Assembly: GCF_026151205.1 (NCBI RefSeq)
Contig: NC_087084.1
Span: forward strand, 2,327,345 to 2,391,344
Direction: 5' to 3'
Source: Bolinopsis microptera
Taxonomy: Eukaryota; Ctenophora; Tentaculata; Lobata; Bolinopsidae
DNA: 64,000 nt
The position numbers were made by a program, and so were the translations under genes. This document shows positions 1 through 13,400 of this stretch, one piece after another. Numbering within the stretch: position 1 is the stretch's first letter; the number at the start of each line of letters is the position of its first letter. The notes below the pieces were generated by a model that saw nothing but the letters and a program-made list of their open reading frames with translations, ran no database searches and was not told where the DNA came from.

Positions 1-41
<41 letters not shown>

Positions 42-62
42 CTCTCTCTATCTATCTCTCTC
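1..62. repeat. (TC)n microsatellite
   Basis: Almost pure TC dinucleotide repeat, drifting to TATC at its right end. It is a simple repeat with no coding content and may continue left of the window. Confidence 0.9.
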
Positions 63-237
63 ATACCACAAATGCGCCATAAATGGCAGATTATAGCAGG
101 ATTACTTCTTCTTTTAACGTAACACGCATAGCGAAGATTTAATGATTCTTCGCGCGAAAAACGCGCGCGCGCGTCTGTGACGGTTTCAGTGTAAAGTCGG
201 TTTTAAAGTAATGCAATATGTATGTACTACGGCTTTA

Positions 238-1868
238 AATCGGACCCCTTAAATTATAGACCAGTTTCATTAACTTGTATTTTGTGCAAAGTGTATGAAA
301 AGTTGGTGAGAGCACATGTATTAAATTTTCTAGAACATCGAATTTCGAAGCATTAGCATGGATTTGTTAAGGGTAAATCGTGTTTATCTAATCTTTTAGA
401 AACATTTGATTACATTCTTGACATTTTAGATGAAGGTGCCCCGGTTGATCTTCTATACTTTGATTTTAGTAAGGCATTCGACACAGTCCCCCACTTTAGA
501 CTTCTGTCTAAATTGGAAGGCTTTGGTGTCAAAGGAAAGGTTTTAGATGTTATTAAAGATTTTCTGACAGACAGGACTATGAGGGTTTCTGTAGAAGGAC
601 AATGGTCCGAGGTTAAACATGTTTTATCTGGTGTTCCTCAGGGGTCAGTTCTAGGCCCTCACCTATTCATTCTGTATATTAATGATTTGCCTGACCTTTT
701 AAAAAATAAGATAAAGTTATTTGCTGATGATCTTAAATTAATTGGTAATGCAGCTAACCACGGTAGTGTTGCTGAAGATATCGAAGAATTAGAAGTTTGG
801 GAAAGTATTTGGCTTTTACAATTTAATCCTGCCAAGTGCAAAGTAGTGCACATTAATTTTAACAACAATCCTAATTTAAATTATAAGGTAAATGGTATAG
901 AACTTGAAGTATCTGCACAGGAAAAAGATTTGGGGGTTATTACCCATAGCTCCCTGCTTTGGAACGAACAGATCAAAGCATGTATCGCTAAGGCAAATCG
1001 TATGATTTGTTGGATTGTAAGGAATTTAGTTATTAGAGAAAAGGTTGTTATGATTGCTATATATAAAGCTTTAATAAGACCTCATCTTGAGTATTGTGTC
1101 CAATTGTGGAATCCACCTGCGGCTCATGGAAGTTGGGGGACTGTTTTGGAGCTGGAGAGCGTCCAGAGGCGGTTTACCCGTCTGATTGATGAGGTGGGTA
1201 CTCTTCCGTACAGCCGTAGACTGGAAATCCTCAATTTGACAACGCTGGCAGAGCGGCGAATACGTGGGGACCTTATTGAAGCTTTTAAGGTAATTAATGG
1301 TATGACTGATTATGGTTCAGACTTGTTCAGACCAAGCAGATCAGGTCTTAATCTGGTTTCATCCAATAGATGTAGTAAAAGTATGACAAAGGTCAAAAAT
1401 ATCCAGAAGTCTTTTCTCCCGGAGCGAGTTATTCCATATTGGAACAAACTCCCTCCGGACGTCAAGAACTCTGTGACAGTTTTAGGTTTTAAAATTAAAT
1501 TAGAAGGATATAAGATAGATATGATTTCTAAAAGTATTACAAATGATTGCTTTTTTTGGAATGTTTCTAATGAAGTTTTAGTAAGAATTGAGGGAGCCAG
1601 TTATGTCAGTAATAAAGAGAAACATAACAATTATCTTTGGTTCCATCCTTATGTGGCAAAGAAGCATTTTATAAATCTTTATTCCACTGGGAAGTTTTTA
1701 AAATAGGATAATGTTTTTGATGAAATTGTTTTTAAATATTGTATTTGATAATTAATTAATGTTGGTGGGGAAATATTTATTATATATTTTTTCACACAGT
1801 GCGATGATAGTTTGTAGACATGTGTGATGATGTGATGTCATAAATTTTACTTTACTTTACTTTACTTT
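238..1868 (+). mobile_element. 5'-truncated CR1/Jockey-type LINE with broken reverse transcriptase
   Basis: The reading frame starts inside the RT fingers (NYRPVSL, KVYEKLV), continues through FDFSKAFDTVPH, GVPQGSVLGP and the catalytic FADD box, and then through the thumb/maturase-like region (YKALIRPHLEYC, LPPDVKNS) to a stop at 1704-1706. An in-frame TAG at 354-356 interrupts the conserved HGFVKGKSC block where Gln is usual, so the copy is dead. No endonuclease lies upstream, which is the usual 5' truncation of LINEs. The 3' UTR ends in a short (TTTAC)n tail near 1845-1868, taken as the 3' terminus. It lies upstream of, and is unrelated to, the host gene at 3267. Confidence 0.85.
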
Positions 1869-3266
1869 ATACCTAGGTTAGTCCTAATCACAACATTCAT
1901 TCGTCATTAAACATTTGTTAACACCAGTGGGAGATCAGGAGTTATCACACCCCTATTTTTTTTATTGAAATCTTTCAAATCAATCAATTACATACAAATT
2001 TACACAATGAATGAACAACATTAAATCTTCTCAAAAGTAGACTCCGATAAAATCAGATTTTCTAGGACAGAATGTATGTAATCAAAGGACCTGAGGGTCA
2101 CCAAAACACTGATTTTGAGAGCAAAATGCACCTCCTGCACAAGTATGGGCCCAAGGAAAATATACCTGTTAATCACAGCCTAAATGTAGGTCGAAGGACC
2201 CATGCGATAACATAGTTATCACATGGATAGTTATCGTATGGGTAGTTATCACATGGGTAAGTTACATTATATTAGCGTAAACAAGAGTGAGAGAAAAACT
2301 TTTACATAACAGACATTTATACAATGATCATGGGAGAATAAGTTATTGAATCCTGAAAATGTCATGATTAAGTTTGTCAGGGCATGCCTATCAAGTTGCA
2401 GGAGTTACACTAGTCCATTTCCGCAGAACCATGGGCCGAAACATACATACTGTTACGCTGTTTAAGATGTCATTTTCTAAGGATGTGCCAGAAATAATTT
2501 CCTTTGTATATTTAAGGGATTGTTTATTAAACAAGCGTGGCATACATTTGTCCAACCTCTCCTCCTAACATGTGACTGAACCTTTAGTTTAGGTGACATA
2601 GCTGCACCAGGGATATAAGTTTCAAGCAGGTATATACTCAGCTAATAGGTATTCTGCTATACTCATGGAAAAATAAAATCAAGATAAAGTTACAGCTAGT
2701 CATCATGCAGTTTAGCTGTACAATATTATAGCTATGGTTTTGCATTTGTATATTTATTATGACATGAACGCTGAACAGCTGCAGTGGTAAACAGGGCTCT
2801 GCAGGCAAATCATCAAGTGAAGACAATACCTATGATTGTATATAATATTTATTAGGAGTTACAGAGGTGCAAAAGCCCACTGCCCACAGCAATAAGTAAT
2901 TTAGATCTTAACCTGATCAACACTCCTGGATCATAAATTCTCACGGAGTGTTTGTTTGGTGGAGGCCTGGACTACTTATTGCAGTGATGTGAGTATTTCA
3001 AGTATGTTGTAACATAATGTGGAAAGTGTATTTTCAAAGTTGCGCCGCGTGCGGAATCTTTACATACTGCGAAGGGGGGTTTTTTAAATTCTACCCTTCT
3101 AAAATGTTTACAGTTTTATTCATTTATTGTATTGGTTTATATATTGTTAAGGATGTCTAACCTTACAGCTAAACAATGACCATCATTGCTGAAATTATCT
3201 GTGCATATTGTTTGAATATTATTCTTCATTAAAGACCATATTGTGATTTCCCAAGACTATTTCAGC
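1869..3266. other. Intergenic / 5' region of the DNAAF8-like gene, no gene seen
   Basis: No convincing exon on either strand. A small run of diverged repeats (GTTATCACATGG-like) lies at about 2190-2260, and short inverted repeats around 2930-2955. A weak 3' splice site (tatttcag) ends at 3265, one base before the ATG at 3267, so the gene may have a noncoding first exon somewhere in this stretch. I could not place it or a promoter. Confidence 0.5.
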
Positions 3267-4484
3267 ATGAGTGATGATATTGTGGTGATGGAAGATGGTG
3301 AAAAGCATGGTCTACCAGCATTTCAGCGATCACGTCAGATCACAGACATATTTACAAATGTGGAGAGCATTCTTCCGAGCATGGATTTTTCAGACAATGA
3401 GACTGAGGATGATGATGACTCAGAATCTGTTAGTATTGATCATGAATCCTGAATTCATAAAAAAAACATCGACTTGATTTTGCTTAAATTGCCAATTGGT
3501 ATTCAACTATTAAATTCATCTTATCCTGTTAGGTTGAAGTTGTGACTCGGGAGTATAAACCTGTCATCACTCATGTCTCCAACAAAATTGAGGAAATAGA
3601 CAAGTCTGGTGATATCAACATTGAAGATGTCACCATTTCGGAGGAGTTTGAAAGTGTCAAGAATATTCATGGTAAATTTAAACACCCCTCATTATGGAGG
3701 TTTTACATTGCAACTTATCTTATCTATAGCTTTTGATGTATTCAATGTTCAGAAAATCATATTAAGAATTTGGTGATGTGTAATTATAATAATGAATCCT
3801 ATCAGAGCAAAAGGCCGAAAAAGAAATTACGGAACTTAGTGTTCACAGCTTCATTGACTCTCTTGTTTGCCAAATCGCTGAACAACCACCCTCTAAAAAG
3901 GTTAGTACTGATTTAGTAAAACCCTGATTTAGTGCGTCCCAATACTGCAAACCGCTGTTTATCACGGCAATTATCTTCCCAAATTAAGAATTAACATAAT
4001 ATAAAATATATATAAAATTGCGATTTATTACACAGACCCTGATTAACCACAGCTTTTATCTTTCCCCAAAGTCCGCAGTAAATCGGGGTTTTATATCATA
4101 TTATTAAAGTGTCAAAGAGACATAAGTGGTGTTGTTCCAGATTGGGATACCTAAGAATCGAATTATATTCTGTTCAGTGTGAAAACTTTCTTTTAAATTG
4201 ATTGTCAATAAAAATTGAGTCAGATCACTAAAGTTAATTCTGCGGTTTCAAATTAATTTTATGCTTTGTTTAACAAAAGCTACCTTGTGTTCATAAGTAT
4301 TGTTCTGATTAAAAGTGTTGGTTCATCTGTTTATAAACACTGAGATTAATTAAATTATGATTAATTATGATTATAATTATAATTAATTCACAGGCTCCAG
4401 ATTACAAGTTGGAGAATAACACAGATCTAGATCTCGATCAACTTATTGGTCTGTTGGAAAGCAGTCACGACATAAAAATTGAAG
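3267..4484 (+). CDS. DNAAF8-like exons 1-4 (N-terminal acidic region)
   Basis: Four exons: 3267-3428 (ATG start, SDDIVVMEDGEKHG, ending phase 0 at GTTAGT), 3533-3671, 3806-3900 and 4394-4484. The ATG is the first in frame and follows a possible 3' splice site directly. The peptide is rich in Asp, Glu and Ser, with helix-like stretches (SFIDSLVCQIAEQPP, DQLIGLLESSHD). The LPSxD block followed by an acidic run is the main reason for the DNAAF8 suggestion. The intron after 4484 is 2.6 kb and contains the complete lyase-like gene on the opposite strand. Confidence 0.75.
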
Positions 4485-7400
4485 GTTTGTTGTTAAATTA
4501 ATATATTATTATTATATGAGTACATCAAAACTGTGGTACTATTCTTAACAGATACCCACTAGCCTCAAAGTTATCAGTCGTATATTTTGATAAACATATA
4601 TCACAATAATCTGTGAACATTTCAATCGTTCAAAATCATTACTAATATGCATATATCAAGATTATTTAAAATCTGACAGTTTTACCAACTAATTTTCTTG
4701 TAAAATACTTTATAAAGAAAAAAAGCACACGTTCCCATCAGTAAATAGCTGGTGAAAGTTGAATGAGTTTCCGCAGGGGCTTTATATTTGTCCACCATGT
4801 CAATGAACCGTCCTTCACTTCCCACTTTGTTTAAATTTCCTTTCAGCATCCTTTTCTGGGTATCTGTCAAGTCACTCAGTGGTTTTGTAGGAGGACCCAT
4901 AGGAAGACCTGTAAGAAATAAAATATTAAGATATTAACCCTGTAGGCTTACAGTGTACCTAGCACATCGTTAGTCGTATCAAATGTATAATTTTATGGTA
5001 TTATGGACCATGCACATTTATCATGTATATATGATGTACATTTGCCATATTTTTGCCTAATATCGGTGAATTTTACTCACCTACAAAATCCATAACATGG
5101 GTCAAAGAAGACATGAGTTCTTGGTCTACTATGATCGATTCCATGAAACCTTCCAAATCGTTTTGTATTACCTGTATAATGTTTTCAGTCATCTGGAAAT
5201 CGATTTCTAAAAACTATTGAGCTATGTAAAAACATTAAACTGATAATATCTTACTGTGTATAAAACGAGACGATATATATCTGTTGCCACTTTACTGACA
5301 CCACGACTTTCCGTCGAATGCTTGGGTCGAATGCTTTTATATGGGTTTGAGACCAGTATGAAGCAAATCGGAAAATATATAAATATTGTCTCTTGACACC
5401 ACTTTAGTGTTAGACCTGCTATGTTTGACTAGGGTATCAATAATTCCGCTTATAATATTTAGTGTATTTACCCTACACAAACCTTTGCTTTTCTGATGTC
5501 ACCCCTAAGCACGAGATCAACAATCCGCACCATGACACCGTTCACAAAGTTAGTTGGTCCCGTAATGAGAGACACTTCAGCTCCCTGAGTCTGGGCACCT
5601 ACAAGTGTCATGTTCGGGAACCCGAGAAATATCTTTAGATCCAGTTTCACCTTAATTAATTAATCAGTTTCACCTTAATTAATTAATTGGTTGATTAAGT
5701 TTCATCTGAATCAGAGGAGAGTTTTACAAAATACTGTGACAGCATGTTAACAATTCATAAAACGGTTTTAAACTCTTTGTTATGCTTATTTTTGGTATAG
5801 TTCCCTTATTTAGTGGTATTCATGAAATGAGGGTATTCGAGGTTTGCTTAATCAATATCTTACTAATTTCTTGTAAACACTTTCGTCATTGGCAGTGTAC
5901 TTTAAGCCAATGAAATTGCTAAGTCTTCTTTTGAGATTCTTCATAAGTTCGACTACATCATACTGCAGCCTTGTCAGCGAAGGAAAATGGTAGTACAGAA
6001 CTGGCTTTCCATTGCAGGCCTCTCCTTAGAAAGTAAAACATTATTCGGCAATGAAGTCTTAAAAATGTCAACCAGTTCAAACTTCAACTTATCATAAATG
6101 TGGGTCTTAGAGCCTAGCGCACACTGAAATATTTCTAATCATAATTTGATCTGACCTGCATCACACAGGAACTGGAGTAGTCCAGTGTAAGTGAAGTAAG
6201 GGTAGAACATGGGAGTGGAGAGCATAATCCCATCAACTCCTTCCATACCAGATAGGATCTCACACAGAGATAAGGTGTCTTGGTAGTTTACCCCACCTGT
6301 TGAATCATTCAAACTATGGGATCTCCCTTTAACTATCGTGAAAAATACTACTGTTGACATCATAACGTGAGATTTTTTTAAATATTCGAAAATATATGAA
6401 AATTTTTGAAAATGTTTGAGGAATAGTCATTTGTCTCTACCTGCATGAATGATGACAGCGATACGTCGATCAGCAGCTACAATGAAAGCTCTTGCTACAG
6501 CTAGTCTCTCAGTATTGGATAGCAGTAAACCCTGCCCTGCTGATCCACCAACTAGAATACCTAGATATACAGGGTGGTAATTTAATCAGGGCCACCTTTT
6601 ATATTCTGATTTCGATCCTGAACCTATGCTGGCAAGTTTACTCCCTAAACAACGAAAACTTATCATAACAAAGTTTAAATTATTATTTTGACAAACCGGT
6701 CACTCCTGAGTTGATGAGGTGGGTAATGTAACTGGGGATGATAGAATAGTTCACATTCCCTTCCTCGTTACGTGGTGTGAAGACGGGGGCCACATACCGG
6801 GCTGATAAGATCTTATCTCTGGTGTCCAACATTCCCGGTTAAAACATTTCCTTGTGGTTTTGAAAGAGGAAAATACACAGCTCTGTAGGACAAGCAGTCA
6901 CAAGTAGTCACAAGTAGTCAAAAGTAGTCACAAGTAGTCACAAATACTCACAAGTAGTCACAAGTATTCACAACTGGTCATGGTCACTGCTAAATAAACA
7001 GCACGATTAATCCTCTTCAAGACTACTCTAAAGGGGTAACATTCTCATTAACTGATCTCTGTTCACAGATAACAACTGTATTTTCAGAAGCAGAACACGA
7101 TAGTGACGAAGAAAGTGACAGCAGCACCAGTACTATCGTAATGGACGAGCTAGCTAGGTACTAACTACTAGATACTGTTATGTGTTGTTCAGATAACCAT
7201 AAGTTGTGGTTAATTCTACTCAGCGCTGCAATATTTTAAACATTAACTGCAATGAATACCGTACTTGTAAATTGTAAAACTGATTTTATATTCAATTACT
7301 AAATAGTGTTAGTGTGTTACTTATGGATTTATCAAAAAGGGCACCAATTTGTGATGTAATATTGGGGGAGGTCAATTTTGGCTAATTTTGGATTTCTTAG

Positions 7401-10400
7401 TGGATTTTCTTAGTGGATTTTCTTAGTGGATTTTCAAAAGTGGCCATAATTAGGGTGTCCATAATTAGCCAAAATTAGCCAAAATATACAAAAAATATAC
7501 AAAAAATGTTTTCAGGATTGCTGAAACGTATGATGGACTGGACAACACGCCTGCCACCCCACGTGCAACCACTCCAAACAGCCGTTCCAGCACTCCTAAC
7601 AACAAAGTAACAACACCTAACAACAAAATAACAACACCTAACACCAACCCAACAACACCTAAAAACCAAGATAAGAGTGAGCACGAAGCAAGAAGCTCCG
7701 TATTGGCTGATTTCTCTGAGAGTGCAGGTCAGTGCGTGGATTGAACTTGTTAGATAAGGAATTGTAAAATTGAATAAGGGTGTTGAATTTCTTGGCTAGA
7801 ATTTCTGAATAATATTACAGTTGAACAGCATTTTTTGAAATTATAAACCACGAAACATGAATCACTTTGAAGATATTAGTTGTTTTAAATCATACGGTCT
7901 TCTCTTTTCTATCTCATCCCATATTTTTAAAAGTTCGAATATTTATACACAATATAGATCATAATATCATTCCTATCTAAAAATTACCTTAAAATCGACA
8001 AGAGTATTTTATTTTGCTTTTATTTTGATTTTACAGGATCTCCAGATAAGACTAAAAGAGATACAGTTCTAATAGATCTACTTTTACAGGATCTCCAGAT
8101 AAGACTAAAAGAGATACAGTACTAATAGATCTACTTTTACAGGATCTCCAGATAAGACTAAGAGAGATACAGTACTAATAGATCTACTTTTACAGGATCT
8201 CCAGATAAGACTAAAAGAGATACAGTACTAATAGATCTACTTTTACAGGATCTCCAGATAAGACTAAAAGAGATACAGTACTAATAGATCTACTTTTACA
8301 GGATCTCCAGATAAGACTAAAAGAGATACAGTACTAATAGATCTACTTGTAAAAGGATCTCCAGATAAGACTAAAAGAGATACAGTACTAATAGATCTAC
8401 TTTTACAGGATCTCCAGATAAGACTAAAAGAGATACAGTACTAATAGATCTACTTTTACAGGATCTCCAGATAAGACTAAAAGAGATACAGTACTAATAG
8501 ATCTACTTTTACAGGATCTCCAGATAAGACTAAAAGAGATACAGTACTAATAGACCTACTTTTACAGGATCTCCAGATAAGACTAAGAGAGATAAGGTAC
8601 TAATAGATCTACTTTTACAGGATCTCCAGATAAGACTAAAAGAGATACAGTACTAATAGATCTACTTTTACAGGATCTCCAGATAAGACTAAAAGAGATA
8701 CAGTACTAATAGATCTACTTTTACAGGATCTCCAGATAAGACTAAGAGAGATACAGTACTAATAGATCTACTTTTACAGGTTCTCCAGGTAAGACTAAAA
8801 GAGATACAGTACTAATAGATCTACTTTTACAGGATCTCCAGATAAGACTAAAAGAGATACAGTACTAATAGATCTACTTTTACAGGATCTCCAGATAAGA
8901 CTAAAAGAGATACAGTACTAATAGATCTACGCCCCACTACACCTGAACCTACACTAAGACGATCTTCCAGGGTAAAGAAGTTTAACGAGTTATCTGTTTT
9001 TAGCCAGTTATTTTTATTAGCCAGTCTTGAGCTTGTCTTTCTAGACTGTTTACGCGAAAAAAGTTGTTACGTTTATCATATTTTTGTCTGAATCGCGTAA
9101 AAAGTTTACGCGATTATTGAGACGAAAAATATGATAAATGTTATGAAATAATGAAAAATTATGCACATCGGTCTTGCATGGTAAATCAGTCAGTACGGAA
9201 AGTTAATAAGTAAAGATCCTATGTTGACCAGTTCTTTCTGAAACACAAGTTCATGTGCATGCTATCTGAATACAATATATGTACACATTTCATCCACTAC
9301 ACAAGCATTACTTCTACAATATGATGGTGTGTTGAGAGCAGCTTGTCAAGTACACTACAGGCATTATTGTCAATCTCCGAGCTTGTACAAATGAAAGTCC
9401 AGGTTCTAAGACGTTGATTTATTTATAGTAACAATTATTGGTCGTGACGGATAATGTTATTTTCAGAGGATTGTTCCGCCGTATTTGACGAAAAAGTTAC
9501 AAAGAGCCCCTTCAAGTGACAGGTAAATTAGCTGTCAAGGGAGAAAGTTGTGATATGGAATTTAAAGGAGCCTACTTAGTACTTATTGGCTGAATTTTCG
9601 ATCGAAAGAAACGTTTAAAATGACAATTATAGAATTATATATTGTATATGTTTCACAACAGTTTTTGGATGGTGGTGACCTTTGGTTGTTTTACATATTT
9701 ATGTATAATCTATAATAATAATATTGCAATTTATTTCTTATTTTAATTTCAGTGATGACGAGACCGAAGACATTGCTTGGGAAAGTATGAGAAGAAACAT
9801 GAAGAGTACTTCATTTTTTCCTTCTTCTAAATCTTGTGGCACCGATGAAAAGATAGACTCTCCCTCGACTAAACCTACAAGTGTGTCAACTGGTGTTTCA
9901 ACTCAAAGTTCTGGTGTTTCAACCCAAAGTACCGGAGTTTCAACTCAAAACACCGGAGTTTCAACTCAAAACACCGGAGTATCAACTCAAAGTACCGGAG
10001 TTTCAACCCAAAGTTTTGGTACTTCAACTCAAAATAGGATTTCCCTAAACAGAAACTCCGGAAACATCTCCACAACTGTCAACTCCAATTTTATTATCCA
10101 GGAAATGAACGGCTCAACAAGGGTTCTTAAATCATCAACAGAACTTAACACTACAACAGTTCAAACGAACGGATCTGCAACTGGGCGAGCTACTTTCTCA
10201 GATGATCAAAGTAATAAAGAAGACCTCCCATCCAATCTGAAAAGAACTGCTAGAACGAGATCCAAAGAAGGAAAGAGACGTTTAAAAAGAACATCAGACG
10301 AAACAAATGATCCAGAGAAGGCTTCAAACAAGAACAACACCGCTCACATCATAAACAAGAAGTGTGTCGCTTGGGCAGATGTAGTTGACAATAATCAAGG

Positions 10401-13400
10401 TAACGAAAACGAAATCGTCAAACAAAAGGATAATGCTCAAAACAAAACTCAAAAACAGATCGAGGATGAAATAATCGTAAAGAAGAAAAAAGAAGAAGGA
10501 GCGATCTTGAAATCACAGCGGTTGGAACAAATGAGAGTAAGAGAAAAACGGGCTGAGTACCGTAAGTAACTTATATATGTATAATACGTTTTTGTTAAGT
10601 TTGTTACACTATTAGATCATTCATGGCAATCATCCTACTATTGATTATTGAGTTATAAAAATTACCTGAGCTCCGGGAATTATCAAGCGGAGCCCGAAGA
10701 GCCGAAGGCATTATTATATTATAATATTTTCCGGTTCTCCGATTGGAAGGGGTGTAATCCGATACGTGCGCATGATACAATATAGTGTCTAATATATAGA
10801 ACGCCAGTGTTATTTGTTTTACAACTTGCCGCCAGCCAGTCTGAGGTCTATGCTGATAATACCTTGGCTTCCCTTGCGGGATATATCGGCAAATTATCAG
10901 CTCTCAGTGTCCGAGACTTTTAGTGGATATATATACATATCACCGGAGACTCGCGGGCGGAACAAAATATTGCACGCGCACGCGCGTGCAATATTTCATA
11001 TGTCCCCGAGGGCGCTAGCCCGAGGAGGACATATTTTCGTATAGCACGGAGGGCCCATTGGGCCCGAGTGCTATACGATTTTTCCGCCCGCGGGTCGAGG
11101 TGATGTGGATTATATCCACCAGCGGGCGTATTACAGTTAATATATAATTTTATAAATAAACAATGGAGCTTGTATAAAAGTCAACTATAGAAAAGGTCGC
11201 CACTAATTGTTGTAACCATGGTAACACGTCACGTGTTCAATGTAAGCCAATCATAAAGGGCTGTGTCGTATATAGGGGCTGGAGATGCACTGCATTCCTG
11301 GGCCGTGGGAATAATGAATGTAATGTCAGTGACGATGAATATCAATAATATAGGGGGATTATAGTGCTGATGTGTATCATTATGTAGTGTGTTATAATAA
11401 CTTTGATATATATCAAAGTATCATGTCATCTGATCACGAGCTGCATGAGCAGCCCTACCGGACACAAAAATAAAATGTATATAATATAGTCAGTGTAATA
11501 AGGAATTTCGAATTCACATGGATACAATACAGAAACTGAAAATATTTTAGAGAACTCCGGGCGATATTGCTACTGGTCAAATTAAATGTCACTTGTTAGC
11601 GGGCTATATCATGAGCGGGCTGTAGAGATATCGGGCCCTTTGACAGCGGGCTGGTGAGAGCCCGCTATGCGAAAAAGCGCACGCTGGTGGATATAATTCC
11701 CGGAAGGTATTATACCTTTAATAATAGCTTACACGAATGATATTCACCAGGAATAGTTAAAGACATCATTATTATGCCTCCACAATTGTTGTGCTGTATA
11801 GTTTGAATCCACATTTGCATTGTTCTGATTGGTAAAATTTAGTTTTCTTTACATAAAGAAACGGTCCGATCATAACCTGAAAAAAAATATTTGAAAACCT
11901 GATTCCTTCAGGGACGAGACTGGAAGAACAGAACCGAGACCGGTCATCCACCCAGCTTATCCTTGACATAGAGGAGAGTTACAGTGAAAGATTACACGAT
12001 GTGTCAGAAGACATGTTGGATAGCTGCACTGACCAACTACTGGTACTACAACTTATGATAGATAACCAAGGTGCGCGGGGCTAAAGTTTTGTTAATAAGT
12101 TACCTATTTTAAGTTTCTTAGTTTCTGTCATGTATCATATTATTAAGATATTACATTTTTATGATGTTGCGTTATGTTCTGATGATATAAATCAAGAGGC
12201 TTGCATATAATGAACATATTGACACGGGTGCAGAGTTGAGTCTGTACGGAACCTAGTAGTTTCAGATCCTTGTTTAACTTGCCGTACAGCAAGGTCATCC
12301 ACTACTTTAGCCCGGCGAGGCACATAACTCCCTCTACAACTCCATGACAAATGTTTCATATATACTAGCCGAGTTCACAAGAATATATCCTTGTGTTTGA
12401 GAAGAGCTCGTTAGAACTGCTTCCTTTCCCTTCAGTATCCCACAGTCTCTCGAGTTTCGTAACTGCCAGAGAACTCTCTTAAACAATTACTAGACTCGGT
12501 GATTATAAATCAAGAGGCTTGCATATAATGAACATATTGACACGGGTGCAGAGTTGAGTCTGTACGGAACCTAGTAGTTTCAGATCCTTGTTTAACTTGC
12601 CGTACAGCAAGGTCATCCACTACTTTAGCCCGGCGAGGCACATAACTCCCTCTACAACTCCATGACAAATGTTTCATATATACTAGCCGAGTTCACAAGA
12701 ATATATCCTTGTGTTTGAGAAGAGCTCGTTAGAACTGCTTCCTTTCCCTTCAGTATCCCACAGTCTCTCGAGTTTCGTAACTGCCAGAGAACTCTCTTAA
12801 ACAATTACTAGACTCGGTGATTATAAATCAAGAGGCTTGCATATAATGAACATATTGACACGGGTGCAGAGTTGAGTCTGTACGGAACCTAGTAGTTTCA
12901 GATCCTTGTTTAACTTGCCGTACAGCAAGGTCATCCACTACTTTAGCCCGGCGAGGCACATAACTCCCTCTACAACTCCATGACAAATGTTTCATATATA
13001 CTAGCCGAGTTCACAAGAATATATCCTTGTGTTTGAGAAGAGCTCGTTAGAACTGCTTCCTTTCCCTTCAGTATGACAGAATATTGCGATAAAAGATCAT
13101 GCTCTATAATAAAATACTGTACTTAACTTTGGTACCACTCTTAATTCTTATAACACTATTTCTCTGCCCCCACTATTTCCATACCTCATTTCATACTTAT
13201 ATTTGTTATTAAATTATCATTTAAATTATCATTTAAATTATTATTTAAATTATTATTTAAATTATTATAATTAAATTATGTATAATTCAAATTATCATTT
13301 AAATTGTTATAAAATAATTATTTTATTATTCCAGGAGAGTTATCCTCGCTACCACCAGAATACTACTCATACTGTTACAATGACATACCAACAGTTAGCT

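Noticed and set aside
8037-8930. CRISPR-like repeat array
   Set aside because: Units are contiguous with no unique spacers and contain exon sequence. This is a minisatellite in an animal gene.
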